In this document: positions 31,690 through 41,628 of the stretch, in pieces
Layout of the letters: the number at the start of each line of letters is the position of its first letter
Numbering within the stretch: the first letter of the stretch is position 1
Source: Diplonema papillatum
Lineage: Eukaryota; Euglenozoa; Diplonemea; Diplonemida; Diplonemidae
Assembly: GCA_030068145.1 (NCBI GenBank)
Contig: JAPJBO010000388.1
Location: 139,126-203,125 of the forward strand
Direction of reading: 5' to 3'
Length of the DNA: 64,000 nucleotides
The notes under the pieces: model-generated
The model's database searches: none
The model's input: the letters and a program-made list of their open reading frames with translations, nothing else
Told to the model about the DNA's origin: nothing
Translations under genes and position numbers: made by a program

Positions 31690-33471
31690 ATGGGCACCGG
31701 AGAGCCGTACGATGAGGAGACAGCAAAGGGGACCGTGAGCAACGAGCCTTACGCCGACAACGGGAACCACACGCCGGAGGACAACGACAACGAAGGGAAT
31801 ATGGTCGCGGGGGGCGTCGAAAACCTGCCCGTGCTGCAGATCAACGGCAAGGCGGCCGAAGACGTCGACGAGGAGAAGCCCATCGACGAGACCCCGAAGG
31901 AAGGCAAGCCGAAGAAGGCGGGGGCCCCGGCGTTGACGGAGGAGCAGCTGGCTGCGTTTCCGATGGCCCACCGGCGGCTGATGTGCGCACTGATCCTCGT
32001 GACGCGAATCGCGGCGCATTACGACGGGGGAGCCCTGGCGGCGCTCATCGGCGACGAGGAAAAGAGGATGGCGAACGACATGGACCTCACGAAGACCGAG
32101 CAAGGGCTGCTGGTGTCTCTGGGGTACATCGGGCTGATCATGGGCAGTCTCATCTCCGGAACCATGCTCCAGCGTTTCGACGCGAAGAGGACGCTGCGCG
32201 CGTCCCTCGTGCTGCTCTCGATCGGAATCGGCGTGTTCGCGGCGTCGCCGAACGGCATCGTGCTGCAGATCACCCGCCCCGTCATCGGTGTGGGGCAGGC
32301 CCTGCTCACTGTGTTCTACCCGGTTTGGGTCGACGAGTACGCTCCCCCTGGCTCCGCGTCCGCCTACATGGGAGTGCTGCAGGCAGGGGGTCCTCTCGGG
32401 ACGGTGGTCGGATTCCTGGTAGCTGGATTCATGATGGCGAACACTTCGGCGTCGTGGCGGTGGGTGTTCTTTGTGCAAGGAGTCCTCATCGCACCCTGCA
32501 TCCTCGCCCTGTTTTTCATCCCGGCGCGGTACATGGACCTGCGGCCGAAGGAGGGCGAGAAGATCGGCGCGGTGATGAGCGGGCTGCGGTCGATCCTGAA
32601 GGACGGGATGATCTGGTTCGCGACGCTGAGCCTCAGCTCGCTGTACTTCGTCGTCACCGGGCTGCAGACGTGGGTCGCGGACTACGTCACGGACGACGAT
32701 ACACCCGTAACAGCTGGATCCAACACTGTCGTCGCGACCTTCGGATTCACCGCAGCGACAGCCCCGGTGTCTGGGATCATCATCGGCGGCATCATCCTCA
32801 TCAAAACCGGCGGGTACCGGGGGAAGGACGGGTCGTATTCGACTGCTTACGTCGGGTTGATTCTCGGGTGCCTCGCCGCCGCGTTCGCGTGGGCGGCGAT
32901 CTTCATGACGACGTTCGTCGGGTTTATGATCTGCGTGTGGTTTTTGCTCTTCTTCGGGGGCGGCATGGTGCCGGGGCTCGTGGGGCTTGTCGTCACGTCC
33001 GTCGACAAGCAGTACCGCGGGCTGTGTTCGGGGTTCACTGCGGTGGTGCAGAACACCCTCGGCTACGCGCTCGGCCCCCTGGCAGCAGGCGTCGTCGCCG
33101 ATGCTTCCGGGATCAAATGGGGGTTCCGCCTTGTTTTGGCGTGGTCTGCCGTCGCTCTGTTCTTCCAGGTGCTGGTGGTCACTCTCGCGAAGAAGCGGCA
33201 GTTTACCGGGGAGGTTGGCCCGGTGGCGAAGGGAGAAGGCGAGAAGTCGGACGTCGGGTCGCAGTTCTCGGTCCGGACAGAAGGGGACAGCGACAGCTCG
33301 ACCGACGTGTTCAGCCGCTCTCTGATGAACGCGTCGTTCATGTTCCACGGGGCGCCGGCGGCCTTCGCGGCGAGCGCCATCATCGTCACCAACAACTTGC
33401 CCCTGCCCGACGTCGCTCCTTCTCCCGTAGAACGCAGGGCTAGCTCCTTCGCCAGGGAACCCATCTTTTAG
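31690..33471 (+). CDS. MFS transporter, Spinster-like, 593 aa
   Basis: Starts at AAG-ATG-G (31690), with a stop upstream in frame. Residues 1-90 are acidic and soluble (P-E-D-N-D-N-E, E-D-V-D-E-E-K-P). The membrane core from about 97 to 510 shows the best family signature in the window. TM1 has T-R-I-A-A-H-Y-D-G-G. The motif-A region is G-T-M-L-Q-R-F-D-A-K-R, with Gln at the usual Asp site. A Y-P-V-W-V-D-E-Y-A-P-P-G signature leads into a Q-A-G-G-P-L-G-T helix, and S-W-R-W-V-F-F follows. The tail to 593 is Ser-rich and ends S-F-A-R-E-P-I-F; it lacks the S-G-S-T-G motif of its paralogues. Spinster-type proteins are lipid or organic-acid transporters; the substrate here is unassigned. Intronless, with a poly-A-rich 3' flank from 33472. 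Confidence 0.88.
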   Translation: MGTGEPYDEETAKGTVSNEPYADNGNHTPEDNDNEGNMVAGGVENLPVLQINGKAAEDVDEEKPIDETPKEGKPKKAGAPALTEEQLAAFPMAHRRLMCALILVTRIAAHYDGGALAALIGDEEKRMANDMDLTKTEQGLLVSLGYIGLIMGSLISGTMLQRFDAKRTLRASLVLLSIGIGVFAASPNGIVLQITRPVIGVGQALLTVFYPVWVDEYAPPGSASAYMGVLQAGGPLGTVVGFLVAGFMMANTSASWRWVFFVQGVLIAPCILALFFIPARYMDLRPKEGEKIGAVMSGLRSILKDGMIWFATLSLSSLYFVVTGLQTWVADYVTDDDTPVTAGSNTVVATFGFTAATAPVSGIIIGGIILIKTGGYRGKDGSYSTAYVGLILGCLAAAFAWAAIFMTTFVGFMICVWFLLFFGGGMVPGLVGLVVTSVDKQYRGLCSGFTAVVQNTLGYALGPLAAGVVADASGIKWGFRLVLAWSAVALFFQVLVVTLAKKRQFTGEVGPVAKGEGEKSDVGSQFSVRTEGDSDSSTDVFSRSLMNASFMFHGAPAAFAASAIIVTNNLPLPDVAPSPVERRASSFAREPIF

Positions 33472-33735
33472 AAAAAAAAAATTTCAAAAAAAAAAAAAAA
33501 AAAAAGAAAAGCACATCCACCAGCTTCAACGAAAGAGCTGGAGCGCAACGCAGGGCGCTGACTCTTTTTGTTTCTGCGGACTTTCTTCAAACCTTGTTGT
33601 TTTCTTCATCCAGCGGGAGTGAGGATGGTACAGTGTCATCTTTGTTGTTGACAAATTGCATTTGTTAGAAACAAAAGAAAGATGATGACATGATGACGGA
33701 GGTAGGCACCCAGCACCTATGTACCCACGAGCTGG

Positions 33736-33912
33736 TAGACACGTGTTCAGCCACTCGCTGATGAACGCGTCGCTTCATGTTCCACGGGGCGCCGGCGGCC
33801 TTCGCGACGAGCGCCATCATCGTCACAAACAACTTGCCCCTGCCCGACGTCGCTCCTTTCTCCCGTAGAACGCAGGGCTAGCTCCTTCGCCAGAGAAGCC
33901 CATTTTTTTTTT
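33736..33912 (+). pseudogene. Degenerate copy 1 of the MFS (31690) 3' end
   Basis: Repeats the codons for F-S-R-S-L-M-N-A-S through A-R-E-P-I, about 437 bp after the parent segment. An extra T in GCGTCGCTTCATG and other indels break the frame. The following 3' flank is also duplicated. Confidence 0.85.
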
Positions 33913-34164
33913 AAAAACCCTACGCTGAAAAAAAGTCTGCTACGTACTTACATGTCCAGCCTGGACGAAAGAGCTGGAAAGAGCAACGTAGGCCGATGAC
34001 GCTGTTTGTTTGTGCGCACTTTCTCAAACCTGTTTTCTTCATCCAGCGGGAGTGAGGATGGTCCAGTGTCATCTTTGTTGTTGACAAATTGCATTTGTTA
34101 GAAACAAAAGAAGTTGATGACATGACGACGGAGGTAGGCACCCAACACCTATGTACCCACGATC

Positions 34165-34320
34165 TGGTGGTACACGTGTTCACTGATGAACGTTCCACGG
34201 GCGCCGGCGGCCTTCGCGACGAGCGCCATCATCGTAACCAACAACTTGCCCCTGCCGACGTCGCTCCCTCTCCCGTAGAACGCAGGGCCAGCTCCTTCGC
34301 CAGAGAGCCCATTTTCTAAA
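34165..34320 (+). pseudogene. Degenerate copy 2 of the MFS 3' end
   Basis: Shorter: the M-N-A-S-F-M-F-H segment is partly deleted (CTGATGAACGTTCCACGGGC). The terminal R-R-A-S-S-F-A-R-E-P-I-F codons survive in one frame. Confidence 0.85.
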
Positions 34321-34500
34321 GAATTACACTCTAAAAAGAAGTCTGCTACGTACATGTCCAGCCTGAACGAAAGAGCTGGAGTGCAACGTAACGTGTTGAC
34401 TCTTTTTGCTTTGTGCACACTAAGTCTAGTGACACTTCCTTCAAAAGCCTGTTTTCTTCATCCAACGGGAGTGAGGATGGTACAGTGCCATTTTGGTTTT

Positions 34501-34705
34501 GTAGAAGCACCTGCTTTGTAGGAAATACTTGAGGAGGCTGCCAGCTGCAAAAGATCGAAGGAGGTAAATGCGCTGTAGCCCACACGAAACACCTCTGTGT
34601 TTCGTGTGGGCTACAACAGTTCAGTGGCGGGCGTAGGCGTTCAACAAACCTCTCCCCCTCTAGCCTCCTTTCGAAGCAAGCACAAGGCAGCCCCTCCAGC
34701 ATTCC
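34501..34705 (+). mobile_element. RepA element inserted in a duplicated unit
   Basis: RepA begins GTAGAAGCACCTGCTTTGTA and ends GGCAGCCCCTCCAGCATTCC. Near its left end ACTTGAGGAGGCTGCC is mirrored by GGCAGCCCCTC(G)AG(T) near its right end, giving imperfect inverted termini. Sister tandem units at about 33640 and 34080 are continuous at this place (CTTTGTTGTTGACAAATTG), so this copy is a filled site and the sisters are empty sites. That makes it a mobile, MITE-like element of about 205 bp. Confidence 0.75.
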
Positions 34706-34786
34706 TTGACGAATTGCATTTGTTAGACACAAAAAAGTTGATGTCATCAGGACGGAGGTAGGCACCCAAACCCTCTTTCTACCCAC

Positions 34787-34906
34787 GAGCTGTGTTCAGC
34801 CACTCGCTGATGAACGCGTCCACGGGGCCTCAGCGCCATCATCGTGACGTCGCTCCCTCTCCCGTAAAACGCAGGGCCCGCTCCTTTGCCAAAGAGCCCA
34901 TTTTTT
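34787..34906 (+). pseudogene. Degenerate copy 3 of the MFS 3' end
   Basis: Retains TTCAGCCACTCGCTGATGAA and the R-R-A-R-S-F-A-K-E-P codons but has lost the middle. The offset from copy 2 is about 625 bp, which equals the usual 420-437 bp plus the RepA insertion. A further partial 3' flank follows to about 35100. Confidence 0.8.
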
Positions 34907-35283
34907 TTTTTTTTTGAAAAAAAAAGCATCTGCTACGTACATGTCCAGCCTCAACGAAAAGAGCTGGGGTTAAAAGTAGAGTGTCAGTGAGTCAGCTCTT
35001 TTGTTTGCGCGCCCTTTTCTTAGAACCCTGCTCTCTTCACCCAACGGGAGTGAAGATAGTACAGTGCCATCATTCGGGGTCTTGACAAATTGTAGGCATT
35101 CGGATGCTGCTGCTGCTGACACCGCAGCGCGAGTGTCGCCCGTGTTTTGAAGAGGACACCTGCACTGAAGGGAACCTTTCCGGAACAGCGGGTGCATTTG
35201 AACGAGAAAACGAAGCCACCTGGGAGTGATCCACCTACGGTTCAGCAGAAGGCTTCACAACTTTTCACAATCAGTGGTCGTCT

Positions 35284-35463
35284 GCGTTAGTGGTATAGTC
35301 CTTTGACAGAGTGAGCCGATGCCTCTCATCTCACCTTTAAAACACGGCTGAGTCGCGCATGCTCTTGACAGACGCTAGCGTCCGACATTTCGCACGCGCG
35401 TCGCAGTCGTTGGGTGGTATTGACAAGGGGTTTCATCGGACACTCGGATGAGCTTCGTTACTT
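35284..35463 (+). repeat. 180-bp direct repeat, copy 1
   Basis: GCGTTAGTGGTATAGTCC to GATGAGCTTCGTTACTT; the second copy is offset by 422 bp with about two substitutions. The first bases resemble a tRNA A-box but no tRNA can be folded. Confidence 0.9.
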
Positions 35464-35705
35464 CACTGCCGCAGGTTCCCCCCTGCCCTGGGAGGTCCGC
35501 TTGGCTGCCTTCGGGTTGCGTTTCCGCGTTGCTGTTGTTGCTTCGCTTTTGGACTCCTTCTTCGACTTCGCACGGTCCCAACGTCCTGGTCTGCCCTTGG
35601 TGCACGTCTTGCGCTCAGTCTGCGCAGTTCGTCTCTCCTGCTTGACCTCGTGCTTCCATCGAGCCTGCTTGCGCTCCCATCCCGACGGGTAATGCCTTCT
35701 TGTTG

Positions 35706-35885
35706 CGTTAGTGGTATAGTCCTTTGACAGAGTGAGCCGATGCCTCTCATCTCACCTTTAAAACACGGCTGAGTCACGCATGCTCTTGACAGACGCTAGC
35801 GTCCGGCATTTCGCACGCGCGTCGCAGTCGTTGGGTGGTATTGACAAGGGGTTTCATCGGACACTCGGATGAGCTTCGTTACTTT
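35706..35885 (+). repeat. 180-bp direct repeat, copy 2
   Basis: Matches 35284-35463; differs at GTCACGC versus GTCGCGC and CCGGC versus CCGAC. Confidence 0.9.
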
Positions 35886-36683
35886 ACGGGCCGTCGAAAA
35901 ATGCAAAGCCGAGTTCCTACTACTGCGACTTAGCTGGTCTATTACCTATCCTCTATCCTCCCCCAGAACTTCATCGCATTGCGTGCCAGTGTCCATCCGT
36001 GTAGCCACAGATTTCGCTGCGGTCATAAACAGCCTCAAACTATCCTGGTGCATCACCTGCGCAGTCTGTCCCGTGCCTACCATCCAGAGCTGCGTAGAAT
36101 TGCCTGATGCTGTCTTTTTAGTACTTGTGGGTAGTTCTTGCGGGTTGCCCTTCAAAAGTATTGTGCAGGCTAAAAAGACGTTGGCAGCGTGTTTTGGGGG
36201 TTGATCAGAATTCCTTACCTGAATATACACAGGGGAAATGCAAGTGGGAAAACGATCACCCGGCACGCACAAACAAAAAAGTCGTTTCTCTGGAAGCGAG
36301 AGTATCACAGTTTACCAGGAAAAGACGTAGTAAGTTCAGTACTATTACTATGGGGATTCCTCGGGCTCGTCAGACTGCACAGCGGACGTGAAGCGCGCAC
36401 GGGCGACAACCAGTACGCGGGGCAAGAAGCGACCGAAGCATGAACGACGGCGGCTTGTGCAGTCTATCGTCACAGATTGTTGCTGCATGTTCAAACTACT
36501 ACTACTACTACAACAGCCACACACAACGGGGGACCTGAACCGCCTGAGCAAGTGTACAGAAGATCAAGAACGAATGCAGTCGCAACCTTCATGTCACGTG
36601 TATAGTGTTTACCCGTCTGTAGGAAAAATCAGGCGGGCGTACGTAGCACGTTATTAGTGGTCGTATATCCCTGAGGTGCTAAG
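35886..36683. other. No recognisable gene
   Basis: Contains a block (GTGCAGTCTATCGTCACAGA at about 36458) related to repeats at 40980. Short ORFs only. Confidence 0.4.
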
Positions 36684-36953
36684 ATGTGGGTGGATCCGGC
36701 CACGCATCCCTCGAGATTTTCGCGGCATGTCGGAGGAGAGAGGTGGTTCCGGGCGCTGCAGCCTTGGTTGGATGGAATGTGCTGGTCGGTAGCGGGTGAC
36801 GTCTCGACGGCGGAGCTCGCTATCGATTTCGAAGTATATACCGGGCTGGATTAACTAGGCAGTTTAGTGGCGACGACGGACGGGACGCCGTTGTGCATGG
36901 GTGCGAAGGTGCTCGCAAGACTTTTGAAAACTGTCGGGGATGCTAGACCTTGA
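36684..36953 (+). pseudogene. Probable retroelement (reverse-transcriptase C-terminal) fragment
   Basis: From ATG 36684 the frame encodes about 56 residues with a Trp-rich stretch (E-R-W-F-R-A-L-Q-P-W-L) and then S-T-A-E-L-A-I-D-F-E-V-Y-T-G. An in-frame TAA at 36852 interrupts it, after which the same frame continues 32 residues to TGA 36951. The W-x-E-L-x-x-D-F-E-x-x-T-G type pattern is what I recall from C-terminal parts of protist retroelement polyproteins. No catalytic RT motif is present, so this rests on a short pattern. Confidence 0.3.
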
Positions 36954-36967
36954 ATCCCAGGAGGCGG

Positions 36968-37195
36968 CCGATACCGGTATCACTGATAGCAGTGCGATGC
37001 CACTGGCATCTGTATACTCGCGCTATGCTGCATCATCGCGGCACACCCCGTACGTCAACTGTTGTAAATTTGTTGCAATAGTGTGATTGTCAGGCCTTCG
37101 ACTACCCTGAGCAACGCACTATATCAGTGATACCGGTATCACTGATAGCAGTGCGATGCCACTGGCATCTGGATACTCGCGCTATGCTGCATCAT
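36968..37195 (+). repeat. Direct repeat split by a mobile block of about 60 bp
   Basis: ATACCGGTATCACTGATAGC and GCGATGCCACTGGCATCT occur at 36973-37040 and 37128-37198. Between them is the TTGTAAATTTGTTGCAATAG block shared with the insertion at 23427. Confidence 0.8.
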
Positions 37196-37196
37196 C

Positions 37197-37460
37197 AAGG
37201 GATCGATTCTCTCGAATCTTTTTGTTGGTCTCTTAACCCGAGAAGGAATAATCAAAACGAAGTTCTTAGCGGTTCTCTTTTGAGCTTCGTCTAAGGCCTC
37301 GTTGCGCGTAATCAATAGGGACTGCCGGGGTCGTACGTACTCCTACGTCAGAGGTGAAATTCTTAGATCGTAGGAAGACGAACTTCTGCGAAAGCATTCG
37401 ACAAGGATGTCTTCATTAATCAAGAACGAGAGCGTGGGGAACCAAGATGATCAGATGACT
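37197..37460 (+). rRNA. 18S rRNA fragment A (V4/V5 region)
   Basis: Contains GTCAGAGGTGAAATTCTTAG, AGACGAACTTCTGCGAAAGC and TTCATTAATCAAGAACGAGA, which are the strongly conserved 18S stretches after the V4 region. It ends near GATGATCAGATGAC, where normal 18S would continue GATCAGATACC. Only about 260 bp are present and some conserved positions are altered, so it is a pseudogene fragment, not a working rRNA gene. Confidence 0.85.
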
Positions 37461-37489
37461 GGTGCCGGATCGCCTCGACGGGGCAGCAG

Positions 37490-37695
37490 CAGAATGATAA
37501 AGCATGGAATAACAAGGGATCGATTCTCTCGACTCTTCTTGTTGGTCTCTTAACACGAGAAGGAATAATCAAAACGAAGTTCTTAGCGGTTCTCTTTTGA
37601 GTTTCGTCTAGGCCTCGTTGCGCGGGATCAATAGGGACTGCCGGGGTCGTACGTACTCCTACGTCAGAGGTGAAATTCTTAGATCGTAGGAAGAC
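37490..37695 (+). rRNA. 18S rRNA fragment B
   Basis: Starts slightly further 5' than fragment A (AAAGCATGGAATAACAAGGG), repeats its sequence and breaks off in AGATCGTAGGAAGAC, where unrelated sequence follows. The two fragments are in the same orientation and very similar. Confidence 0.85.
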
Positions 37696-37699
37696 AATC

Positions 37700-38960
37700 T
37701 AAGGGCCTCTCAGGGCCCAGCATTGTCGTGAAGATACGTCGCGTCGCGCTGTGTTGAGCCCATCCCTGAGTGAGGACGCACAAAGCCGTTAGCGGTCCAA
37801 ATTTGGAAAATGTGCCGGAGACCAAGCTAATGCCCTGGACCAGTGGCTTATATATGGGTCTGGTGCTCGGACCAAGTCCGAGCAACAAAAAAAAAAAGCA
37901 CAGAATGCGCTGGCTGAGGGGCCCAGTAGTAATGCTACAGTACAGCAGTCACACTAGCAGTACACAGCACCGGTTACTGCACCTTTGGATCATCGTTGAA
38001 GCAACGTACAGCCTCAATTTTGGAACCTGCGACTGGCCCAATAGCTTGAAAAAAATTTCCGCGCCTGCGGCGCTGGTATTTCTGGTTTGTGTATTGTTTC
38101 ATGACGTGTTGCCAAGAAAGCGAAGACCGCGGCTGTCCGCCCTGCTGTTGCAGATTACTGCCAAGTGTTCTTGAATGATCCCGGCACACTGCTAAAGTAC
38201 CCCAACACTCGCCTTCTTCGCATGGCTCTTTTGCTTCGAAGGACAGTCTCTGTGATGGACAGTAGTGACAACCACAAGAGAGAGGTGCACCCTGTCGGAT
38301 ACATAAACGTGCAGTTGTGCCGCAACTGGGATTTTTAGTAACTCCGAGCAACTTTTGGACAGTTACGTGGGAGGAATTTTTATATACCGCACAAAAAAAA
38401 AAAAAAAAAAAAAATGGACAACGCAAACCGGGAAGCAAGCGTGACGCCTGCAGTGGTCCAACCGAGAGTACCAGCCGCTTTACTTGCTGCGCTTCGAAGC
38501 CAGTCCATTCCCTACTGATAGGCCGGTGGTAGTTTGAGGTTCGAATGCGGAGTGTCTGTATATCAGTGGCGACGGCCTGCATTCGTCACTAGGTGTCACT
38601 ACCTCAAGTGTGCGAGGTCCTTTTTAAGATGGATTGTGTCTGGCGCTCTCTCTCTCTCCCTTAGGAACCGGCTGTGAGCCGAAACTCGACGCCGGTCTCT
38701 CTGGATTGCACCAGGAGAGAACCTCGCGGCGGATCACAAAGCACCGAGACACGCGTGCACGGCTACCGTAGCACCCTCCATGTTTGCACCTTCCTCGGAT
38801 GCTACGGTCGGGAAGGGGGCTTCAATGTAGTTGGGAAAACACGTTCCCCTCGGGGTTGCCACCGGGCAACTGCCGCAGCAGCCGCAGATACGTCCTTCGC
38901 CCTTGGCTCACTTCGGGAGGCGTCGCTGCTCACCTACCAGTGTGTTGAGATTCTCCGTCA
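37700..38960. other. No recognisable gene
   Basis: Includes a hairpin at about 37870-37890 (TGCTCGGA/TCCGAGCA) after a CTTATATATGGG box, and a 24-A-rich run at 38391-38415. ORFs around 38674-39111 lack recognisable domains. Confidence 0.35.
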
Positions 38961-38962
38961 AG

Positions 38963-39160
38963 ATGCTAGCCGCCGCCGTAGGGCGGTCTATTGCCAAAAG
39001 GAGGAGAGCCCGCGAAACAACGTGTCAACACACGCCTGCCAGGCGGTCTCGTCCGCCAGTCAGAACGCCCCCGGCTGCGCCTCCATCGGTGCAACAATCA
39101 TCTTTGACTAGGCCACGGCTCGCTCCGCGCCCACGGCGCAACGACTTGCGCCCGCCGTAG
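38963..39160 (+). other. Short repeated coding-like segment ending D-L-R-P-P-stop, copy 1
   Basis: From ATG 38963, M-L-A-A-A-V-G-R-S-I-A-K-R-R-R-A-R continues as a basic, Pro/Ser-rich chain ending N-D-L-R-P-P at TAG 39158-39160. The 45918-46117 copy encodes the similar A-A-A-V-G-R-A-V-A-R-K-K-R-A-R. Both are followed by module M. It may be the last exon of an unrecognised gene family. Confidence 0.35.
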
Positions 39161-39171
39161 TAGTACGGGCT

Positions 39172-39255
39172 AGTAGTGGGGCGACCGGATACTCCTCGGA
39201 GAGATGGTCCCTGCACTCTAACTCGTCTCTCTCTTTCTCTCTCCCTCTCTCTCTG
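39172..39255 (+). repeat. Module M copy 2
   Basis: GTAGTGGGGCGACCGGATAC to a CT-rich run; nearly identical to 21806-21882. Confidence 0.8.
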
Positions 39256-39368
39256 TTGTTTATTGGAAGTTAAAAAAAGAGACGCCCCCCAAAAGGGGGC
39301 CGCCACCCCATTCCCCATCACCCCTCCCCTCAACTCCCCCCAACTCCTTTTTTTTTCGTAAAAGCACG

Positions 39369-40011
39369 CAGGGATTATTCTAATCCCCGAAATTCGGGAA
39401 AATCATGGTTAAAAAGTCTGTAGCATGGCCGGAAAGATTTTTTTTTTCCACGCTGAGCGAGGTTTTTTTGATGACCTGTAAGCCTGGTATGCGACCTTGC
39501 TGCTTCGCCACTTTGTTGTATGTCCAGCCTCCGTGACACTGGCCTTGCAAGCACGAAAAGTTTTCACCAGAAACTCCCGTGGTTAAAAGACCTTCTTTAA
39601 CCGGCCTGTTTTGAGAATGTCACTCATTCCACGAAAAAGTGTCACAGATTTTGGCTTTCTTCGGACTTCTGCCGAAAATTTCCATCTGCAGGTCCGAAAA
39701 TGGCCAGTTTCGAGATTTTGAGGACACGAATGAATCCATTGAGGACAGGGCTTTCCGAATATTTGGTCGGATAAAAATTTTGACCGACCCCCCCCTCCCC
39801 GGGAAATGGAGGTCGGCACCCGAAAAAATGGGGTTCTGGAGATCGGTTTTCTTTCTCTCTGCATCCAGGAGGGGGTCATATTCTGATCGCTGGGCTAACT
39901 GGCAGCTTTCATAGACAAAAGCCGGGTTGGCTCGAATAGAGGCTATTCACATTGCATGTTCAAAGGACCTCCAGTCTCGAATAATTTTTTAACCATGCAG
40001 GATAATCCCTG
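39369..40011 (-). mobile_element. MITE-F, full-length copy (about 643 bp)
   Basis: Ends are CAGGGATTAT...CATGGTTAAAAA on one side and TTTTTTAACCATG...ATAATCCCTG on the other, forming terminal inverted repeats. The interior 39600-39990 is unique in this window and contains no transposase-like ORF. Partial copies lie at 8643, 9357, 58613 and 59230. No obvious target duplication is seen. Confidence 0.75.
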
Positions 40012-40022
40012 TAACTTACAGT

Positions 40023-40249
40023 GTAAGCACCTGCTTTTGTAGGAAATACTTGAGGAGGCTGCCAGTCGTGAAAGATCAAAAGGAGGCGAATGTGCTGGTA
40101 GCCCACACGAAACACAGGTAAATCTGGATTTATTGGCGGGGCGTAAGCGTTCGACAAATTAAGACCCACGCTGAAGTTGTATTGTTTCCTCCCCCCCTCT
40201 AGCTAGCCTCCGTCGAAATGAGCGCACGGCAGTCCCCTGGGATATTTTC
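40023..40249 (+). repeat. RepA dispersed element, nearly full-length
   Basis: Carries an extra T in CTGCTTTTGTAGG and a duplicated CTAG in CTCTAGCTAGCC. It starts 12 bp after the end of MITE-F. Confidence 0.8.
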
Positions 40250-40481
40250 GTTTTTGCTTTTTTTGTTTAGACGATGCATCAAACATCAAAGCCTGCGCGT
40301 GGACACCCTGCGCCATTTGCCGTTTTCTTTTTTGCCACACGCAGTAATGGAACTGCACCGCCCGAGGCATGATATGCGGGCAACAAAAAAAACAAAAAAA
40401 AACTCTAGTTTCTCCTATCTTGCGGTGTACGTTTCTTTTTTTAACGGCACGTACAAACAATCACATACGCCTATTCTTTTT

Positions 40482-40745
40482 TCCACATGCAATGTGCGAG
40501 GGAAACTGGACCGCCCGGGTCATGATCGTTTGCCAATTTGCATTTGGGTTTGGGTTCAGGGGGGTATTGCGGGCAACAAAAAACTCTGGGTTCCCTTTTC
40601 TTGCGGGTGTATGGTTTTCGGCCACGTGCAATGCGTGAGGAAACCGAAAAACTGAACCGCCCGAATGGGACCTTCTGATCATGATCGTTTGCCCGTTGGC
40701 CACCTGAAACCACGTCCCGGGTATTGGTTCGCGGTGGCGAATGTG
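40482..40745 (+). repeat. RepI repeated segments
   Basis: CACATGCAATG(T/C)G and GAACCGCCCGA segments appear twice here (about 40485 and 40625), again at 41515 and at 57776. GCCACCTGAAACCACGTCC lies at about 40700. Confidence 0.65.
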
Positions 40746-40885
40746 TGCGGTCTTTGGCCGTCTTTTTTGCGATAGAACCATCCTGTTGTGCGTGGTACTG
40801 GCACAACAAAAAAAAACTCACAAAGGGGCTCCGGTAGGAGTTGGTGTCACATTTCTTTTTTGTACTGAGTGTTGACCAATGTGGG

Positions 40886-41010
40886 CCATCGCTACAGATA
40901 TTCTGCATTCTAACCTCAACTTACTACTACGTAGACCATCGCTACAGATATTCTGCATTCTAACCTCAACTTACTACTTGTGCAGTCTATCGCCACAGAT
41001 TGCTGCATAA
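40886..41010 (+). repeat. 47-bp tandem repeat, about 2.5 copies
   Basis: CCATCGCTACAGATATTCTG with ACCTCAACTTACTACT follows twice, then a diverged third (CTATCGCCACAGATTGCTGC). Related to the 50-bp array at 26881. Confidence 0.85.
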
Positions 41011-41039
41011 CAAGTCCAAACTACTTTAGTACACGGTAG

Positions 41040-41137
41040 GAACTGGAGCAAAGCACATGGCAGGATGAGCACACCACCCGAGCCTACAACAGGAGAATTC
41101 GGGTGGGTTGAGGTGGGTCTTCTGAGACTGATTTTTT
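41040..41137 (+). repeat. 98-bp direct repeat, copy 1
   Basis: TACACGGTAGGAACTGGAGC to CTTCTGAGACTGATTTTTTC; copy 2 is offset 168 bp. A diverged relative occurs at about 58310-58385. Confidence 0.85.
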
Positions 41138-41207
41138 CTAAGAGAACTTCTTAAGAGTGCTTCCTACTGATTTGACGTGACTAGTCATTACTTTCGCTAC
41201 ACGGTAG

Positions 41208-41307
41208 GAACTGGAGCAAAGCGCATGGCAGGATGAGCACACCACCCGAGCCTACAACAGGAGAATTCGGGTGGGTTGAGGTGGGTCTTCTGAGACTGAA
41301 TTTTTCT
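41208..41307 (+). repeat. 98-bp direct repeat, copy 2
   Basis: Second copy, one A/G difference in CAAAG(A/C)... and GACTGAATTTTT in place of GACTGATTTTTT. Confidence 0.85.
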
Positions 41308-41628
41308 GCGAATGGAATGTGATCTCGCCTGGTTGGCCTGTTGACATGGTCAACAGGCACACTCTATCCCATTCGCTTAGTAAGCAAGTTATCAGGCTTC
41401 TGTCAGACTTCCCTCCTTCCTTGCCTTTCTGATGAAGAATGAACTCGCTGCCCCAAGCCGAGACCGAGTGCGATGAGGCCAGAAGCTAGTTGCCAATTCC
41501 TACTGCTAGCACCTGCAATGTGTCGGGAAACTGAACCGCCCGAGTCGACCCTGACCATTTTCAATCGCCAATTGGCACCGCCAGAGTGTGGTCAACCACA
41601 AGCACTCACCGGAATGTGCGAAGAAAAG

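Noticed and set aside
31384-33348. 654-codon antisense frame over the MFS gene at 31690
   Set aside because: Composition is the Arg/His/Pro-rich shadow of a GC-rich gene; the sense frame has clear MFS motifs.
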